A stretch of DNA of 64,000 nucleotides from Aquimarina sp042434915 (GCF_042434915.1 NZ_CP170198.1:3348001-3412000), one strand, 5' to 3'. Positions 17,755 to 26,443 are shown, counted from the first letter of the stretch. Made by a program: numbers and translations. The notes: generated from the sequence alone by a model not told the origin.

Positions 17755-18114
17755 ATGAGAAAAAAAATTTTAGTCGTTGATGACGATCCATTTTTGGGAG
17801 AAATGATTAAGGATATGTTAGAGTGGCATGACTACGAGATTGTCTTATCAAAGTCTGCTACAGATACCGTAGAGAATAGTATTTTAAATAAGGTAGACTT
17901 AATTATTCTTGATAAACTAATTTCTGGAACAGATGGCACAGAAGTATGCCAATGGATCCGAAATAACAAAGAAACAACTACAATTCCTATTTTGATGATG
18001 ACAGCAATGCATGAAGCTAGAGAAGTTTGTTTAAATGCTGGGGCTACCGAATTTATAAGTAAACCTTTTGAAATGGATGCTTTTGTAACCGCTGTAAAAA
18101 AACTAACCGAATAA
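17755..18114 (+). CDS. single-domain response regulator
   Basis: A 119-residue receiver domain with no output domain. It has the acidic pocket VVDDDP (Asp9-11), phospho-acceptor Asp53 (LIILDKLI), the conserved Thr/Ser at MMTAM (about 83) and Lys103 in ISKPFE. It is 8 bases downstream of the CheB-PAS kinase and is probably its phosphorylation target, acting by protein contact rather than DNA binding. A terminator follows at 18163-18188. Confidence 0.93.
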   Translation: MRKKILVVDDDPFLGEMIKDMLEWHDYEIVLSKSATDTVENSILNKVDLIILDKLISGTDGTEVCQWIRNNKETTTIPILMMTAMHEAREVCLNAGATEFISKPFEMDAFVTAVKKLTE

Positions 18115-18162
18115 TATGGTACTATGCATTAAAAAATTGTCATTAGAATGATTTAAAACAAA

Positions 18163-18188
18163 AAAGCCGACTCGTTAAAGTCGGCTTT
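18163..18188. terminator. bidirectional terminator between response regulator and tRNA-Leu
   Basis: A 10-bp stem (AAAGCCGACT / AGTCGGCTTT) with a 6-base loop. Runs of A upstream (T on the minus strand) and T-rich sequence downstream allow it to end both the rightward kinase operon and the leftward tRNA transcript. Confidence 0.85.
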
Positions 18189-18197
18189 CCTTTATTG

Positions 18198-18279
18198 TGC
18201 GGGCGGAGAGACTCGAACTCTCACACCTCGCGGCACTAGATCCTAAGTCTAGCGTGTCTACCAATTCCACCACGCCCGC
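18198..18279 (-). tRNA. tRNA-Leu (anticodon UAG)
   Basis: The minus strand folds as a class II tRNA of 82 bases: acceptor GCGGGCG / CGCCCGC with discriminator A, D arm with TGGTAGACACGC, anticodon stem CTAGA/TCTAG with loop CTTAGGA (anticodon TAG), a long variable arm (TGCCGCGAGGTGT), and T arm GAGAGTTCGAGTCTCTC. CCA is not encoded. The terminator at 18163-18188 follows. Confidence 0.96.
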
Positions 18280-18513
18280 AGTATATTTTACAGAACTTAG
18301 GACTCTCTGTAAAACGAGTGCAAATATACATAAATGTAATTAATGTCAAAGTACTTTTTCTATTTTTTTAAGAATTTTTGTAAAATTTTACCACTTAAAA
18401 GAGCAATATGAACCAAAGTCATTTGATATCTATCCCATATTAATTTTGACAATGATAATCTCGTGGGTTCTGTAGCATTTTTAGTAATTTTAAGCAAAAA
18501 TTAAAACGAGTCT

Positions 18514-19908
18514 ATGCAACAAATAAATTCTTACATTCAAGAACATAAAGAGCGGTTTATCAATGAATTAATAGAGTTACTCAAAATACCGTCGGTCAGT
18601 GCAGATCCTGCATTCAAAAAAGATGTTATCAAAACAGCCCAACAAGTAAAAGAAAGTTTAGAAAAAGCAGGGTGTGACCAAGTCGAAATTTGTGAAACGC
18701 CAGGCTATCCTATCGTTTATGGAGAAAAAATTATAGACCCTAATTTACCTACCATTTTGGTATATGGACATTATGATGTACAGCCCGCTGATCCCATAGA
18801 GTTATGGACTAACCCTCCTTTTGAACCTATAATTAAGAAAACCGAACTACATCCTGATGGTGCAATTTATGCCAGAGGAGCCTGCGATGATAAGGGACAA
18901 ATGTATATGCATGTGAAGGCGCTCGAACTTATGACTAAAACCGATCAACTACCTTGTAATGTAAAGTTTATGATCGAGGGTGAAGAGGAGGTAGGAAGCG
19001 AGAGTTTAAGTTGGTTTGTAGAGCGCAATCAAGAAAAACTTGCCAATGATGTTATTCTTATTAGTGATACGGGAATGATAGCCAAAGATGTACCTTCAAT
19101 TACAACTGGATTAAGAGGACTTAGTTATGTAGAGGTTGAGGTGACAGGTCCCAATAGAGACTTACATAGTGGACTTTATGGCGGGGCTGTAGCTAATCCT
19201 ATCAATATTCTTACAAAGATGATAGCTTCACTACATGATGAAAATAATCACATTACGATTCCTGGGTTTTACGATAAAGTAGAAGAATTGTCCACACAAG
19301 AACGGGATAGTATGGCAAAAGCTCCTTTTTCATTGGATGCTTACAAAAAATCTCTTGATATTAAAGCGGTACATGGAGAAACTGGATATGTGACTAACGA
19401 GCGCAATTCAATTCGTCCTACACTCGATGTCAATGGAATATGGGGAGGATATACTGGTGAGGGAGCAAAGACCGTAATTCCAAGTAAAGCATACGCAAAA
19501 ATTTCTATGCGTTTAGTGCCAAATCAAGATTGGCAAGAAATTACAGAGCTCTTTAAAACACATTTTGAAAATATAGCACCAGCATCCGTAACAGTAAATG
19601 TTAAGCCGCATCACGGTGGACAAGGATATGTAACTCCTATAGATACGATTGCGTATCAAGCGGCCAGTAAGGCTTATGAAGAAAGCTTTGGTACAACACC
19701 AATTCCACAACGTAGTGGAGGTAGCATACCTATAGTCTCCTTGTTTGAAAAAGAATTGAAAAGTAAGACAATATTGATGGGATTTGGGTTAGATAGTGAT
19801 GCTATTCACTCTCCTAACGAACACTTCGGAATTTGGAACTATTTAAAAGGAATCGAGACAATACCATACTTTTATAAGCATTTTACCAAAATGAGCACAA
19901 ATAAGTAA
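18514..19908 (+). CDS. M20-family dipeptidase/metallohydrolase
   Basis: A 464-residue zinc hydrolase of the M20 (ArgE/DapE/CPG2/carnosinase) family, cleaving peptides or N-acyl amino acids in the cytosol. Metal ligands are recognisable: GHYDVQP (His), GACDDKGQ (bridging Asp), EGEEEVGS (catalytic and metal Glu pair), a later ISDTGM Asp, and the closing HSPNEHFG (His). The dimerisation domain spans about 200-350. Length fits the dipeptidase subgroup. TAATTTTG at 18441-18448 may be its -7 box, though the -33 spacing is short. It is monocistronic, followed by a structured element and a terminator. Confidence 0.93.
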   Translation: MQQINSYIQEHKERFINELIELLKIPSVSADPAFKKDVIKTAQQVKESLEKAGCDQVEICETPGYPIVYGEKIIDPNLPTILVYGHYDVQPADPIELWTNPPFEPIIKKTELHPDGAIYARGACDDKGQMYMHVKALELMTKTDQLPCNVKFMIEGEEEVGSESLSWFVERNQEKLANDVILISDTGMIAKDVPSITTGLRGLSYVEVEVTGPNRDLHSGLYGGAVANPINILTKMIASLHDENNHITIPGFYDKVEELSTQERDSMAKAPFSLDAYKKSLDIKAVHGETGYVTNERNSIRPTLDVNGIWGGYTGEGAKTVIPSKAYAKISMRLVPNQDWQEITELFKTHFENIAPASVTVNVKPHHGGQGYVTPIDTIAYQAASKAYEESFGTTPIPQRSGGSIPIVSLFEKELKSKTILMGFGLDSDAIHSPNEHFGIWNYLKGIETIPYFYKHFTKMSTNK

Positions 19909-19909
19909 G

Positions 19910-20028
19910 GCATTACCCTGCACAAAAGCTACGGGTCGGGCTTTCTATTATATCTTTTGATGTAATCTGTAATAACTACATTGCTACATTACGATGCATC
20001 AAAAGGATGCCATGACAATCCCTAATGC
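19910..20028 (+). ncRNA. structured RNA-like element, possibly of the Flavo-1 type
   Basis: About 119 non-coding bases follow the dipeptidase stop. They are closed by GCATTA (19910-19915) and TAATGC (20023-20028). Inside, CTTTTGATG (19954-19962) pairs with CATCAAAAG (19997-20005), continued after a bulge by TAAT (19963-19966)/ATTA (19988-19991). The ACGGGTCGGGCTTTC word near 19931 and ACAATCCCTAA near 20015 are ones I remember from repeated elements in flavobacterial genomes, perhaps the Flavo-1 motif. That name is from memory and uncertain. The strand is taken as that of the dipeptidase transcript. Confidence 0.45.
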
Positions 20029-20064
20029 AACACAAAACCATCTATAAAAGGATGGTTTTGTGTT
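20029..20064 (+). terminator. strong intrinsic terminator
   Basis: A perfect 14-bp stem (AACACAAAACCATC / GATGGTTTTGTGTT) with an 8-base loop, followed by a short T run. It ends the dipeptidase/structured-element transcript. Confidence 0.85.
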
Positions 20065-20079
20065 TTTTACTAGATAATT

Positions 20080-20110
20080 TTGAAAATCTAAATAATTTAC
20101 TCTACATTTG
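20080..20110 (+). promoter_or_regulatory. promoter of the blaI-like/M56 operon
   Basis: TTG (20080-20082), 20 bases, then TACATTTG (20103-20110) fits the Bacteroidota promoter consensus. The -7 box is embedded in the palindromic operator at 20101-20114, so repressor binding would block it. Transcription would start about 20 bases before the ATG. Confidence 0.65.
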
Positions 20111-20134
20111 TAGAATACATTCTAAACCTGTAGA
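20101..20134. promoter_or_regulatory. BlaI-type double operator
   Basis: TCTACATTTGTAGA (20101-20114) is a perfect 14-base palindrome. TCTAAACCTGTAGA (20121-20134) is a degenerate second copy centred 20 bases (two helical turns) downstream. The TACA/TGTA core is that of known BlaI/MecI operators. Its position over the -7 box, four bases before the blaI-like start, implies autorepression. Confidence 0.7.
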
Positions 20135-20137
20135 GTA

Positions 20138-20509
20138 ATGCAATTATCAAAATCCGAAGAACAGTTAATGAAATACCTCTGGAAACTTGAAAAAGGATTT
20201 ATGAAGGATTTACTAGACTGTTTTCCCACACCTAAGCCAGCTACCACTACCGTGGCAACATTATTAAAACGCATGAAAGATAAGGGGTTCATAGCATATA
20301 CAACCTTTGGTAAGTCTAGAGAATACTACCCATTGATTAAAAAATCAGATTATTTTGCAAATCACGTCAATGGATTAATAAAAAACTTCTTTAATGACTC
20401 AGCATCACAGTTTGCTTCATTTTTTACGTCAGAAACAAATTTGTCAACCTCAGAATTAGAAGACCTTAAAAAAATAGTAGATCAACAACTTAAAAAGAAG
20501 CAGCAATGA
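20138..20509 (+). CDS. BlaI/MecI/CopY-family transcriptional repressor
   Basis: A 123-residue winged-helix repressor. LSKSEEQLMKYLWKLEKGFMKDLL and KPATTTVATLLKRMKDKGFIAY are the usual BlaI recognition and wing segments. The C-terminal half provides dimerisation and the site cleaved by the partner protease. Its stop overlaps the start of the M56 gene by four bases, the standard BlaI-BlaR1 arrangement. The operator directly upstream indicates autoregulation. No beta-lactamase gene is adjacent, so the regulated response need not be antibiotic resistance. Confidence 0.93.
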   Translation: MQLSKSEEQLMKYLWKLEKGFMKDLLDCFPTPKPATTTVATLLKRMKDKGFIAYTTFGKSREYYPLIKKSDYFANHVNGLIKNFFNDSASQFASFFTSETNLSTSELEDLKKIVDQQLKKKQQ

Positions 20510-22467
20510 TAGCATACATTTTCAAAGCTTCCTGCTGTCTTTTTTTTCTGTGGAGTTTCTACAAACTTTTTTTAGAAAATCAAAACATGCATACCTACAA
20601 ACGTTTCTATCTTTTGATTAGCATTGCGGCTTCTTTTATAATTCCATTGTTAACAATTACTTATGAGACAGAGGTGATCACCTCAATAACTAATACTGCA
20701 GAGATGTCAAACCAAGCTGAATTAGATACTCAATATAAGGATGCATTCCTACATGCTGCTAACGATATTGATTATAACTCGTGGCTTTGGGGATTTTATA
20801 GTATAGGATTCATAATGTTTAGCTTTCGATTTATTAAAAACTTGTTTCAAATCAAACAAAAAATTAAAAGAAATCCAATACAAAGAGAAAATTCACATGT
20901 TAGAGTATTAATAAAAGAAACCATCGTACCCCATTCTTTTTTGCACTACATTTTTCTTCCGTTTCACGCATTCAAAGCTAAGGCGATTCCCAAAGAGATT
21001 ATTAGGCACGAAGAGGCACATGTAAGAGAAAAACACACGTGGGATATATTATTTTTAGAGTGTATACAGATCTTATGTTGGTTTAATCCCTTACTCTATT
21101 TATTTAAAGTAGCAATAAAGCTAAATCATGAATTTCTAGCCGATGCGAGTGTATTAAAAAATAAAAATGCCATACAGGCCTATCAAAATTTACTGATAAC
21201 TTTTCCAAACAGTCTTAATCAAACTGAGTTATCTAGTGCTTTTAATTATTCATTAACTAAAAAACGTTTACAGATGATGACAACACACTTTTCAAGTAAA
21301 AATGCAATCTTGCGATTATTGGGTGCCGTCCCAGTATTTGGGTTATGTACTTTATTATTTTGCAATGATATTGTTGCCCAAACCCAGCAGGATGCTCAAG
21401 AAACTATTGCCAAAGAAACTCCCGTTTTAACTACTGCAGCCAACATTATTAGGGATCAAAAAAAAGTAATACCCGTTGATAGCGATCAAATGAATCAATA
21501 CAATCGCTGGGTGCAAAAAGTAAATAAAGGGATACAATCCGAAGATTTTGGTGTTTTCAAAAAAGCCGAGGTTGCTGATATGCAAACGATGTATGATAAC
21601 ATGACTCCAGAGCAACGAGCTAAGGTACCACCTTTTCCTAGCGTTCCAGCGCCAACATTAGGTACGAATGAAAAATTGAGTAGCTCTATGATTGCCGAAT
21701 ATAATGCATGGGCTAAGGATGCGGCATATCAATTAAAAAACAAAGATCAAGTTACCATTTTTGACTATCATAAAATGAGTAATATTTACAATCAAATGTC
21801 ACAAATGCAAAGAGAGAATGCAGAGCGTTTTCCAGATTTACCGTCACCGCCACCAGTCCCAAAAACTTCAGTTCCCGCTGCGGTTGCTAGTATGTCAACG
21901 CCACCAATGCCACCAACACCTCCAACAGTAGCCAAAGTAAAGAACAAACGAAACATACAAAATGTCTCGCCAGTTGCAATAGCTTCGCCACATATACCTA
22001 CCGCAGAACAAATTGAAGAAACGGTAGAGCTTGCGATGAGAAACATTCACGATACTGATTATGATGCAATAGCCGAAGCAGAGGTATCTAGAGAACAGGC
22101 AAGGATGGCGGCAGAAATAGCGCGCATACATGCCGAAGTAGCACGGGAACAAGTGCAGCATATGGTTGAGGCAGCAGAGTTTGATCAAGATAAAATGAGA
22201 GACATTTCTGAGAAAGCACAAAAACAGGCTATGAAGGATGTCAAAAAAGCTATCAAAAGAGCAAAAAAAAGTCGTATAAATTCAGTAAAAATTAGGCGTG
22301 AAGCATTGAAAGCTGTTAAAGAAGCGAGAATACAAGCACAAGCTATGCGTGTAGCGGCTCAAGAAATTAGGCGTGAAGCGTTGCAAACGGCTCAAGAAGT
22401 TCGAAGAGAAGCACTTAGAGAGATGCAAGAACAAAGAATAGAAACACTAAGAAATAGCAAAAAGTAA
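20506..22467 (+). CDS. M56 (BlaR1-type) membrane metallopeptidase with coiled-coil tail
   Basis: A 653-residue membrane protein. Helices are predicted near residues 4-20, 34-52, 93-112 and 183-203. The zinc site is RHEEAHVREKHTWD (HEEAH, 168-172) with the downstream ligand Glu209 in NHEFLADA. The probable fifth helix is near 270-290. Instead of BlaR1's penicillin-binding sensor, the outer part has a linker (340-430) with two PxxPxPPxP-type segments, a Pro-rich stretch near 450-475, and a long Ala/Arg/Glu-rich coiled coil (about 510-653) with internal repeats of the REAL(Q/K) type. It likely cleaves or triggers cleavage of the BlaI-like repressor on an unknown signal. Confidence 0.9.
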   Translation: MIAYIFKASCCLFFLWSFYKLFLENQNMHTYKRFYLLISIAASFIIPLLTITYETEVITSITNTAEMSNQAELDTQYKDAFLHAANDIDYNSWLWGFYSIGFIMFSFRFIKNLFQIKQKIKRNPIQRENSHVRVLIKETIVPHSFLHYIFLPFHAFKAKAIPKEIIRHEEAHVREKHTWDILFLECIQILCWFNPLLYLFKVAIKLNHEFLADASVLKNKNAIQAYQNLLITFPNSLNQTELSSAFNYSLTKKRLQMMTTHFSSKNAILRLLGAVPVFGLCTLLFCNDIVAQTQQDAQETIAKETPVLTTAANIIRDQKKVIPVDSDQMNQYNRWVQKVNKGIQSEDFGVFKKAEVADMQTMYDNMTPEQRAKVPPFPSVPAPTLGTNEKLSSSMIAEYNAWAKDAAYQLKNKDQVTIFDYHKMSNIYNQMSQMQRENAERFPDLPSPPPVPKTSVPAAVASMSTPPMPPTPPTVAKVKNKRNIQNVSPVAIASPHIPTAEQIEETVELAMRNIHDTDYDAIAEAEVSREQARMAAEIARIHAEVAREQVQHMVEAAEFDQDKMRDISEKAQKQAMKDVKKAIKRAKKSRINSVKIRREALKAVKEARIQAQAMRVAAQEIRREALQTAQEVRREALREMQEQRIETLRNSKK

Positions 22468-22482
22468 TTTTAGTTAATTATC

Positions 22483-22501
22483 ATACCATTACGAATGGTA
22501 T
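22483..22501 (+). terminator. weak hairpin after the M56 gene
   Basis: ATACCATT / AATGGTAT (8 bp, 3-base loop) lies 16 bases after the M56 stop. There is no T run behind it, so termination is uncertain. Confidence 0.35.
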
Positions 22502-22706
22502 CAAAACCTCCGATTATTTATATCTATAGATTCAGCTTAAATAAAATATTATTTAGCTATACAAATACTGTTGTCTAAAATAGAAAACTCGTTTTGAATC
22601 TATTGTCTGAAGCTTTATGGTATATTATCAGACGTATAAAATCAATAGAAACAAACTGTAAGTTTTGAAAATAAAAACGACCATGATGCTATAAAAAAGG
22701 TGTTAT

Positions 22707-23354
22707 ATGAAAACAGATAAAGTTACATTAGATATAATTTCGGATGTTGTTTGTCCATGGTGTACTATAGGATATAAGCGTTTGCAAAAGGCGATTGATG
22801 AGATGGGGGTTCGTGATAAGGTGGTAGTCGAATGGCAACCTTTTGAATTAAATCCGACAATGCCATCAGAAGGTGAAAATGTGATTGAACATATCACTAA
22901 CAAATATGGCGCATCAAAAAAGGATCAATTGCGTTCCAAAGAGCATATGGCACAAGCGGGAGCAGAGCTTGGCTTTAAATTTGACTATTTTGATGAGATG
23001 AGAATGGTAAATACGCGTGCAGCTCATGTGTTATTGGACTATGCCAAAGAAAATAATAAGCAAACTGAACTTAAAATGCGATTAGTTACAGCTTTTTTTA
23101 GTGAACGTAAAGATGTTTCTGATAGAGAAATTTTGATTCAAGAAATTAAAAATATTGGTTTGGATGCTAAGGAAGCCTTATTTCGATTAGATGATACTAC
23201 TGCACATAAAGAAGTTCAAGCTAAGGAAACTTATTGGCAAAACTTGGGTGTTTCATCCGTGCCTACTATGGTTTTTAATGGTAGTAGTGCAGTTACTGGA
23301 GCGCAGTCGGTAGATGTTTACAAACAAATTCTTACCGAGGTGCTTAAAGATTGA
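22707..23354 (+). CDS. DsbA-family (FrnE-type) oxidoreductase
   Basis: A 215-residue protein of the DsbA/HCCA superfamily. The thioredoxin-fold start DIISDVVCPWCTIGYKRL holds the CPWC redox pair (Cys16, Cys19). The helical insertion and the closing GVSSVPTMVFNGSSAVTGAQ (cis-Pro of VPT) fit FrnE-like proteins. There is no signal peptide, so it acts in the cytosol. FrnE-type enzymes are linked to disulfide exchange and oxidative stress. The gene stands alone with its own terminator at 23440-23473. Confidence 0.92.
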   Translation: MKTDKVTLDIISDVVCPWCTIGYKRLQKAIDEMGVRDKVVVEWQPFELNPTMPSEGENVIEHITNKYGASKKDQLRSKEHMAQAGAELGFKFDYFDEMRMVNTRAAHVLLDYAKENNKQTELKMRLVTAFFSERKDVSDREILIQEIKNIGLDAKEALFRLDDTTAHKEVQAKETYWQNLGVSSVPTMVFNGSSAVTGAQSVDVYKQILTEVLKD

Positions 23355-23439
23355 TGTCGCAAATTCTATCAAAAAAATAGATAGTGTAGTAATAAATAAA
23401 AGACAGTATCCATAATTTTGTGTAAACAAAAATTATCCG

Positions 23440-23473
23440 GGGTTCAACTTTTTTTAGAGTTGAACCCTTTTTT
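23440..23473 (+). terminator. intrinsic terminator after the DsbA-family gene
   Basis: A 10-bp stem GGGTTCAACT / AGTTGAACCC with a loop of T and A, followed by TTTTTT. The remaining intergenic DNA to 23673 shows nothing further that I can support. Confidence 0.88.
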
Positions 23474-23673
23474 CAAATATAGTTAAGAACTGATTAAGAA
23501 TGAGTACCCAATTTAGGAATAGGCTGGGTCTATTTCTTAGTAATTTGCATTAGTGATAAATATGCAGATTTTTTCAGAGCGTCATCAGTTAGGATGCTCA
23601 TTTAGGACAGTATTCTCTACAAGACTCCTGATAAAGATTTGAACCTTATAGATACGTGATGAACATTTTGCTT

Positions 23674-25443
23674 TTAGACTATTCCCATTTTTTTCAGTAA
23701 AAATGAAGCGTTCATGTTTTGACATATACCTTCTTTAAAGGTGTAATCAAAATACAACTCATCCTGTACAATTTGTGCATCAAAGAAACGGTTTTTAACC
23801 TCGGGTAGTTCATCTGCTATTTCGCACAAGCTAAGATCATGTGTAGCTATAATACCTGTAGCTTTTGCTTTGACTAATTTTTCAACAAATTTTTTAGATC
23901 CCGCTGCTTTGTCTTTGCTATTTGTACCTTTTAGTATTTCATCCAAAATGATAAAATACTCTTCCTTTTCTAAGGCATTAACAATTTTTTTGAGCTGTGT
24001 TAATTCAGAAAAAAAATAAGAGGTATCATCACTTAGAGAATCCGATGTTCTCATACTCGAGATCAATTTGATCGGGTGATAAGAGCATTGTGTAGCGCAA
24101 ATTGGTAATCCTGTATTGGACATTATGATTTGTAAAGCGATGGTTCTCAAAAAAGTACTTTTACCAGCCATATTAGCTCCAGTAACTATAAAAAATTGAG
24201 ATCGATTAATGGTTATATTATTAGAAACTCTTTTTTTAGGATCTAACATAGGATGCCCTAAATTACTGGCGTTTATCGTAGTGGTACCAGTCACTAGTTC
24301 TGGATATATGTACGTTGGGTGATTAAACGCAAAAGTACCTAAACTGATATAGGCATCAAAAAAAGCAATAGTATCAAACCAGTTTTGTACCTGTTGATCA
24401 TGTTTTGCTATCCAACGTTCTATACGATAGCTTTGTCGCAGATCCCAAAGTAAAAAGCCATTGGCTACTACACCAAAAATCATGTTGTTACGTTGATCAA
24501 AAGCGTTTAGAATTTTAGCAAATTCCTTTACAGTTTTAGAAGCTTGTATATCTTTATTTAAAATTTGTTGCTGTTTTTCCTTTAAAATTGAAGCATCAAA
24601 AGTCGTTGTTTCAATTTTTTCCAGAAGTTTATAATATTGTTCAAAAGTGTCTTTTGCTTGATTGGAGTTTGTATATAGCTTATTTATGTGTTTTAGATTT
24701 AACCCTGTTATACCAAGTCCTACAAATAACCAGATCAATAATTGATTGAAACCTATAATTCCTAGGAATAAAAGTATAAAAAGAGTTATTGATATAGTAG
24801 TTATTATCTGGGGTAATATCCGCATAACTTTTGGCACAAATTTTTGATAAGTGGTTAACCAATTAGTAATCGTAAAAATATCTACTGTGGTATCAACTAA
24901 TTGAGCGGTAGCGCTAAAATCTTGTCGCCATACTGGCATGTCACTTAAATTTTTTATAGCTTTTTGTTTAGCATCAATATGTGAGATGTTATTACCGCTC
25001 AGTGTTTTTGCTAAAGCCTTACTGCCTGCTTCGGTTGTAGTTCTATTAAGATATTGGTAAAAAGAGCGGTCTCCGAATAAATCTATATCATGACTATATG
25101 GATGTGCCGGATCAATAAATTGTGAACCGTTCGGGATGGATGTATAGCTACCTTCTAGCACCTGTAGCTCAAGTGTATTGATTGCTAAAAGTTTTTCCTT
25201 TTTGCTTTTAGCATACGTAAGTTTACTGTGACGTGTAACCATCCACATAAAGAGAGTGCTACCAATAATTAGAATACCTATCACTAAGGGAACATTTGGA
25301 TAGGTGAAGTAAACGCCAGCTGCTATAGCTATAAAAACTATAAGTCGAATAATACTTGTAACGATAAGCTTTTTTTTGAGATGTTGAAAAGCTTCAGTAT
25401 GTTTTTTGAGTTGTTGAGTGTAAAATTCTTTGGTCGGATACAT
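23674..25443 (-). CDS. membrane-anchored MutS-family ATPase
   Basis: A 589-residue protein with the MutS C-terminal ATPase domain: Walker A TGANMAGKST (about 420-430), the Walker B region FIILDEILKGTNSKDKAAGS and ATHDLSLCE. Four hydrophobic segments precede it (near 28-45, 50-70, 210-230 and 232-250), so it is predicted to be membrane-bound. The mismatch-recognition domains I/II of MutS are missing. It is not the MutS2 nuclease type either, as no Smr domain is seen. Bacteroidota commonly have this form; the role is unknown. Confidence 0.85.
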   Translation of the reverse strand: MYPTKEFYTQQLKKHTEAFQHLKKKLIVTSIIRLIVFIAIAAGVYFTYPNVPLVIGILIIGSTLFMWMVTRHSKLTYAKSKKEKLLAINTLELQVLEGSYTSIPNGSQFIDPAHPYSHDIDLFGDRSFYQYLNRTTTEAGSKALAKTLSGNNISHIDAKQKAIKNLSDMPVWRQDFSATAQLVDTTVDIFTITNWLTTYQKFVPKVMRILPQIITTISITLFILLFLGIIGFNQLLIWLFVGLGITGLNLKHINKLYTNSNQAKDTFEQYYKLLEKIETTTFDASILKEKQQQILNKDIQASKTVKEFAKILNAFDQRNNMIFGVVANGFLLWDLRQSYRIERWIAKHDQQVQNWFDTIAFFDAYISLGTFAFNHPTYIYPELVTGTTTINASNLGHPMLDPKKRVSNNITINRSQFFIVTGANMAGKSTFLRTIALQIIMSNTGLPICATQCSYHPIKLISSMRTSDSLSDDTSYFFSELTQLKKIVNALEKEEYFIILDEILKGTNSKDKAAGSKKFVEKLVKAKATGIIATHDLSLCEIADELPEVKNRFFDAQIVQDELYFDYTFKEGICQNMNASFLLKKMGIV

Positions 25444-25467
25444 ATAAATGTAATAACTAGGTTTAAT

Positions 25468-25836
25468 TTAATTAAGGGTAGCAAGTAACGCTTGCTTTTT
25501 TTTAGGCAAACTGGCAACAACAAGATCATACGAGTGATCAATCAACTCTTTGAGTAAAGTATGGGGCAGGCTGTCATTAAAGGTTACTGTGTTCCAATGT
25601 TGTTTATTCATGTGGTATCCAGCAATAATTTCTGAATAAGATTCTCTTAACATTATAGCACGATCAGGATCACATTTTAAATTTACAGCAAACGGAATTT
25701 TATGAAGTCCTGTTAAAGCAAACATTTTGTCCATTACTTTAAATACGAGGGTCGTTTTATCAAATGGAAAACTTTCTGTCACACCTTTCTTGCTTAAACA
25801 ATACTCTCTAAAAGTTTCAATGTTCATTGTATTCAA
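25468..25836 (-). CDS. MmcQ/YjbR family protein
   Basis: A 122-residue protein of the MmcQ/YjbR family, whose double-wing fold suggests DNA binding but whose role is unproven. Family marks include ESFPFDKTTLVFKVMDKMFAL and the closing GYHMNKQHWNTV ... LIDHSYDLVVASLPKK. The start overlaps the DUF4230 gene by 20 bases; an internal Met4 (MNIETF, position 25827) reduces this to 11 and looks equally good. It is cotranscribed with its neighbours. Confidence 0.9.
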   Translation of the reverse strand: MNTMNIETFREYCLSKKGVTESFPFDKTTLVFKVMDKMFALTGLHKIPFAVNLKCDPDRAIMLRESYSEIIAGYHMNKQHWNTVTFNDSLPHTLLKELIDHSYDLVVASLPKKKQALLATLN

Positions 25837-26443
25837 TACTTTTTGTACTTGTGGCGTTTTCCAATGTTAGAGCAGAGTAGTCAACACTCCAGCCAATAGA
25901 TTCTGCTAAGGTTTCCATCAAAGAAATTGCAGTTAAGGCTTCCTTTTTTGCAGATTCCATCAATCCACTTTGCGGAATTTTATCCACAATAAATTGTTTA
26001 GCCTCACGATTTATGTCAGTTAAATCGACTGATGTGAATGGGTTGAGCCAACCTTCTTTCTTGTCGTAATACTTAAAATCTGTTTCAATTGTCAAAAGTT
26101 TAGGTTGCGGAAAGTGAGTGATTTTTACAATTTTACGTTTGATATCACTCTCTAATTGTACCTGTGATAAATCAAATCCTATATGAGCCTTGGCATCAAT
26201 AAGAATCAACGCTTTTTTCTTTCCGATAAGGAGGCTGAAAAATTTATCTTTAACACTTTGATAGTGATAAATTTCGGCAAAATCTCCTTCTACAGTGACT
26301 AATTTACAGACACTCTTAATCTTTTCCATCAAAACTACTGATTGTGTTTCGATAGAACTTTTTCTTTTTGCTGCGCTAAAACGATTAAAAATTATATAAG
26401 CTAACAGTACGCCAACTAAAAGTCCGATAAATAATAGTTCCAT
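25817..26443 (-). CDS. DUF4230 membrane-anchored protein
   Basis: A 208-residue protein with an N-terminal membrane helix (residues 2-20, LLFIGLLVGVLLAYIIF), a short basic stretch and a soluble domain that fits DUF4230 (LMEKIKSVCKLVTVEGDFAEIYHY, AHIGFDLSQVQLES). The function is unknown. The C-terminal domain would lie on the outer side by the positive-inside rule only if the helix is inverted; the KRKS patch after the helix favours a cytosolic domain. It overlaps the MmcQ gene at its 3' end. Confidence 0.8.
   Translation of the reverse strand: MELLFIGLLVGVLLAYIIFNRFSAAKRKSSIETQSVVLMEKIKSVCKLVTVEGDFAEIYHYQSVKDKFFSLLIGKKKALILIDAKAHIGFDLSQVQLESDIKRKIVKITHFPQPKLLTIETDFKYYDKKEGWLNPFTSVDLTDINREAKQFIVDKIPQSGLMESAKKEALTAISLMETLAESIGWSVDYSALTLENATSTKSIEYNEH

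Noticed and set aside
21895..22221. 108-codon Cys/His-rich ORF antisense to the M56 tail
   Set aside because: The odd composition comes from reading the Ala/Glu-rich coiled-coil codons backwards; it is not a zinc protein.
23355..23673. Possible small RNA or peptide in the gap after the DsbA-family gene
   Set aside because: Apart from the terminator at 23440-23473 no ORF or fold stands out.
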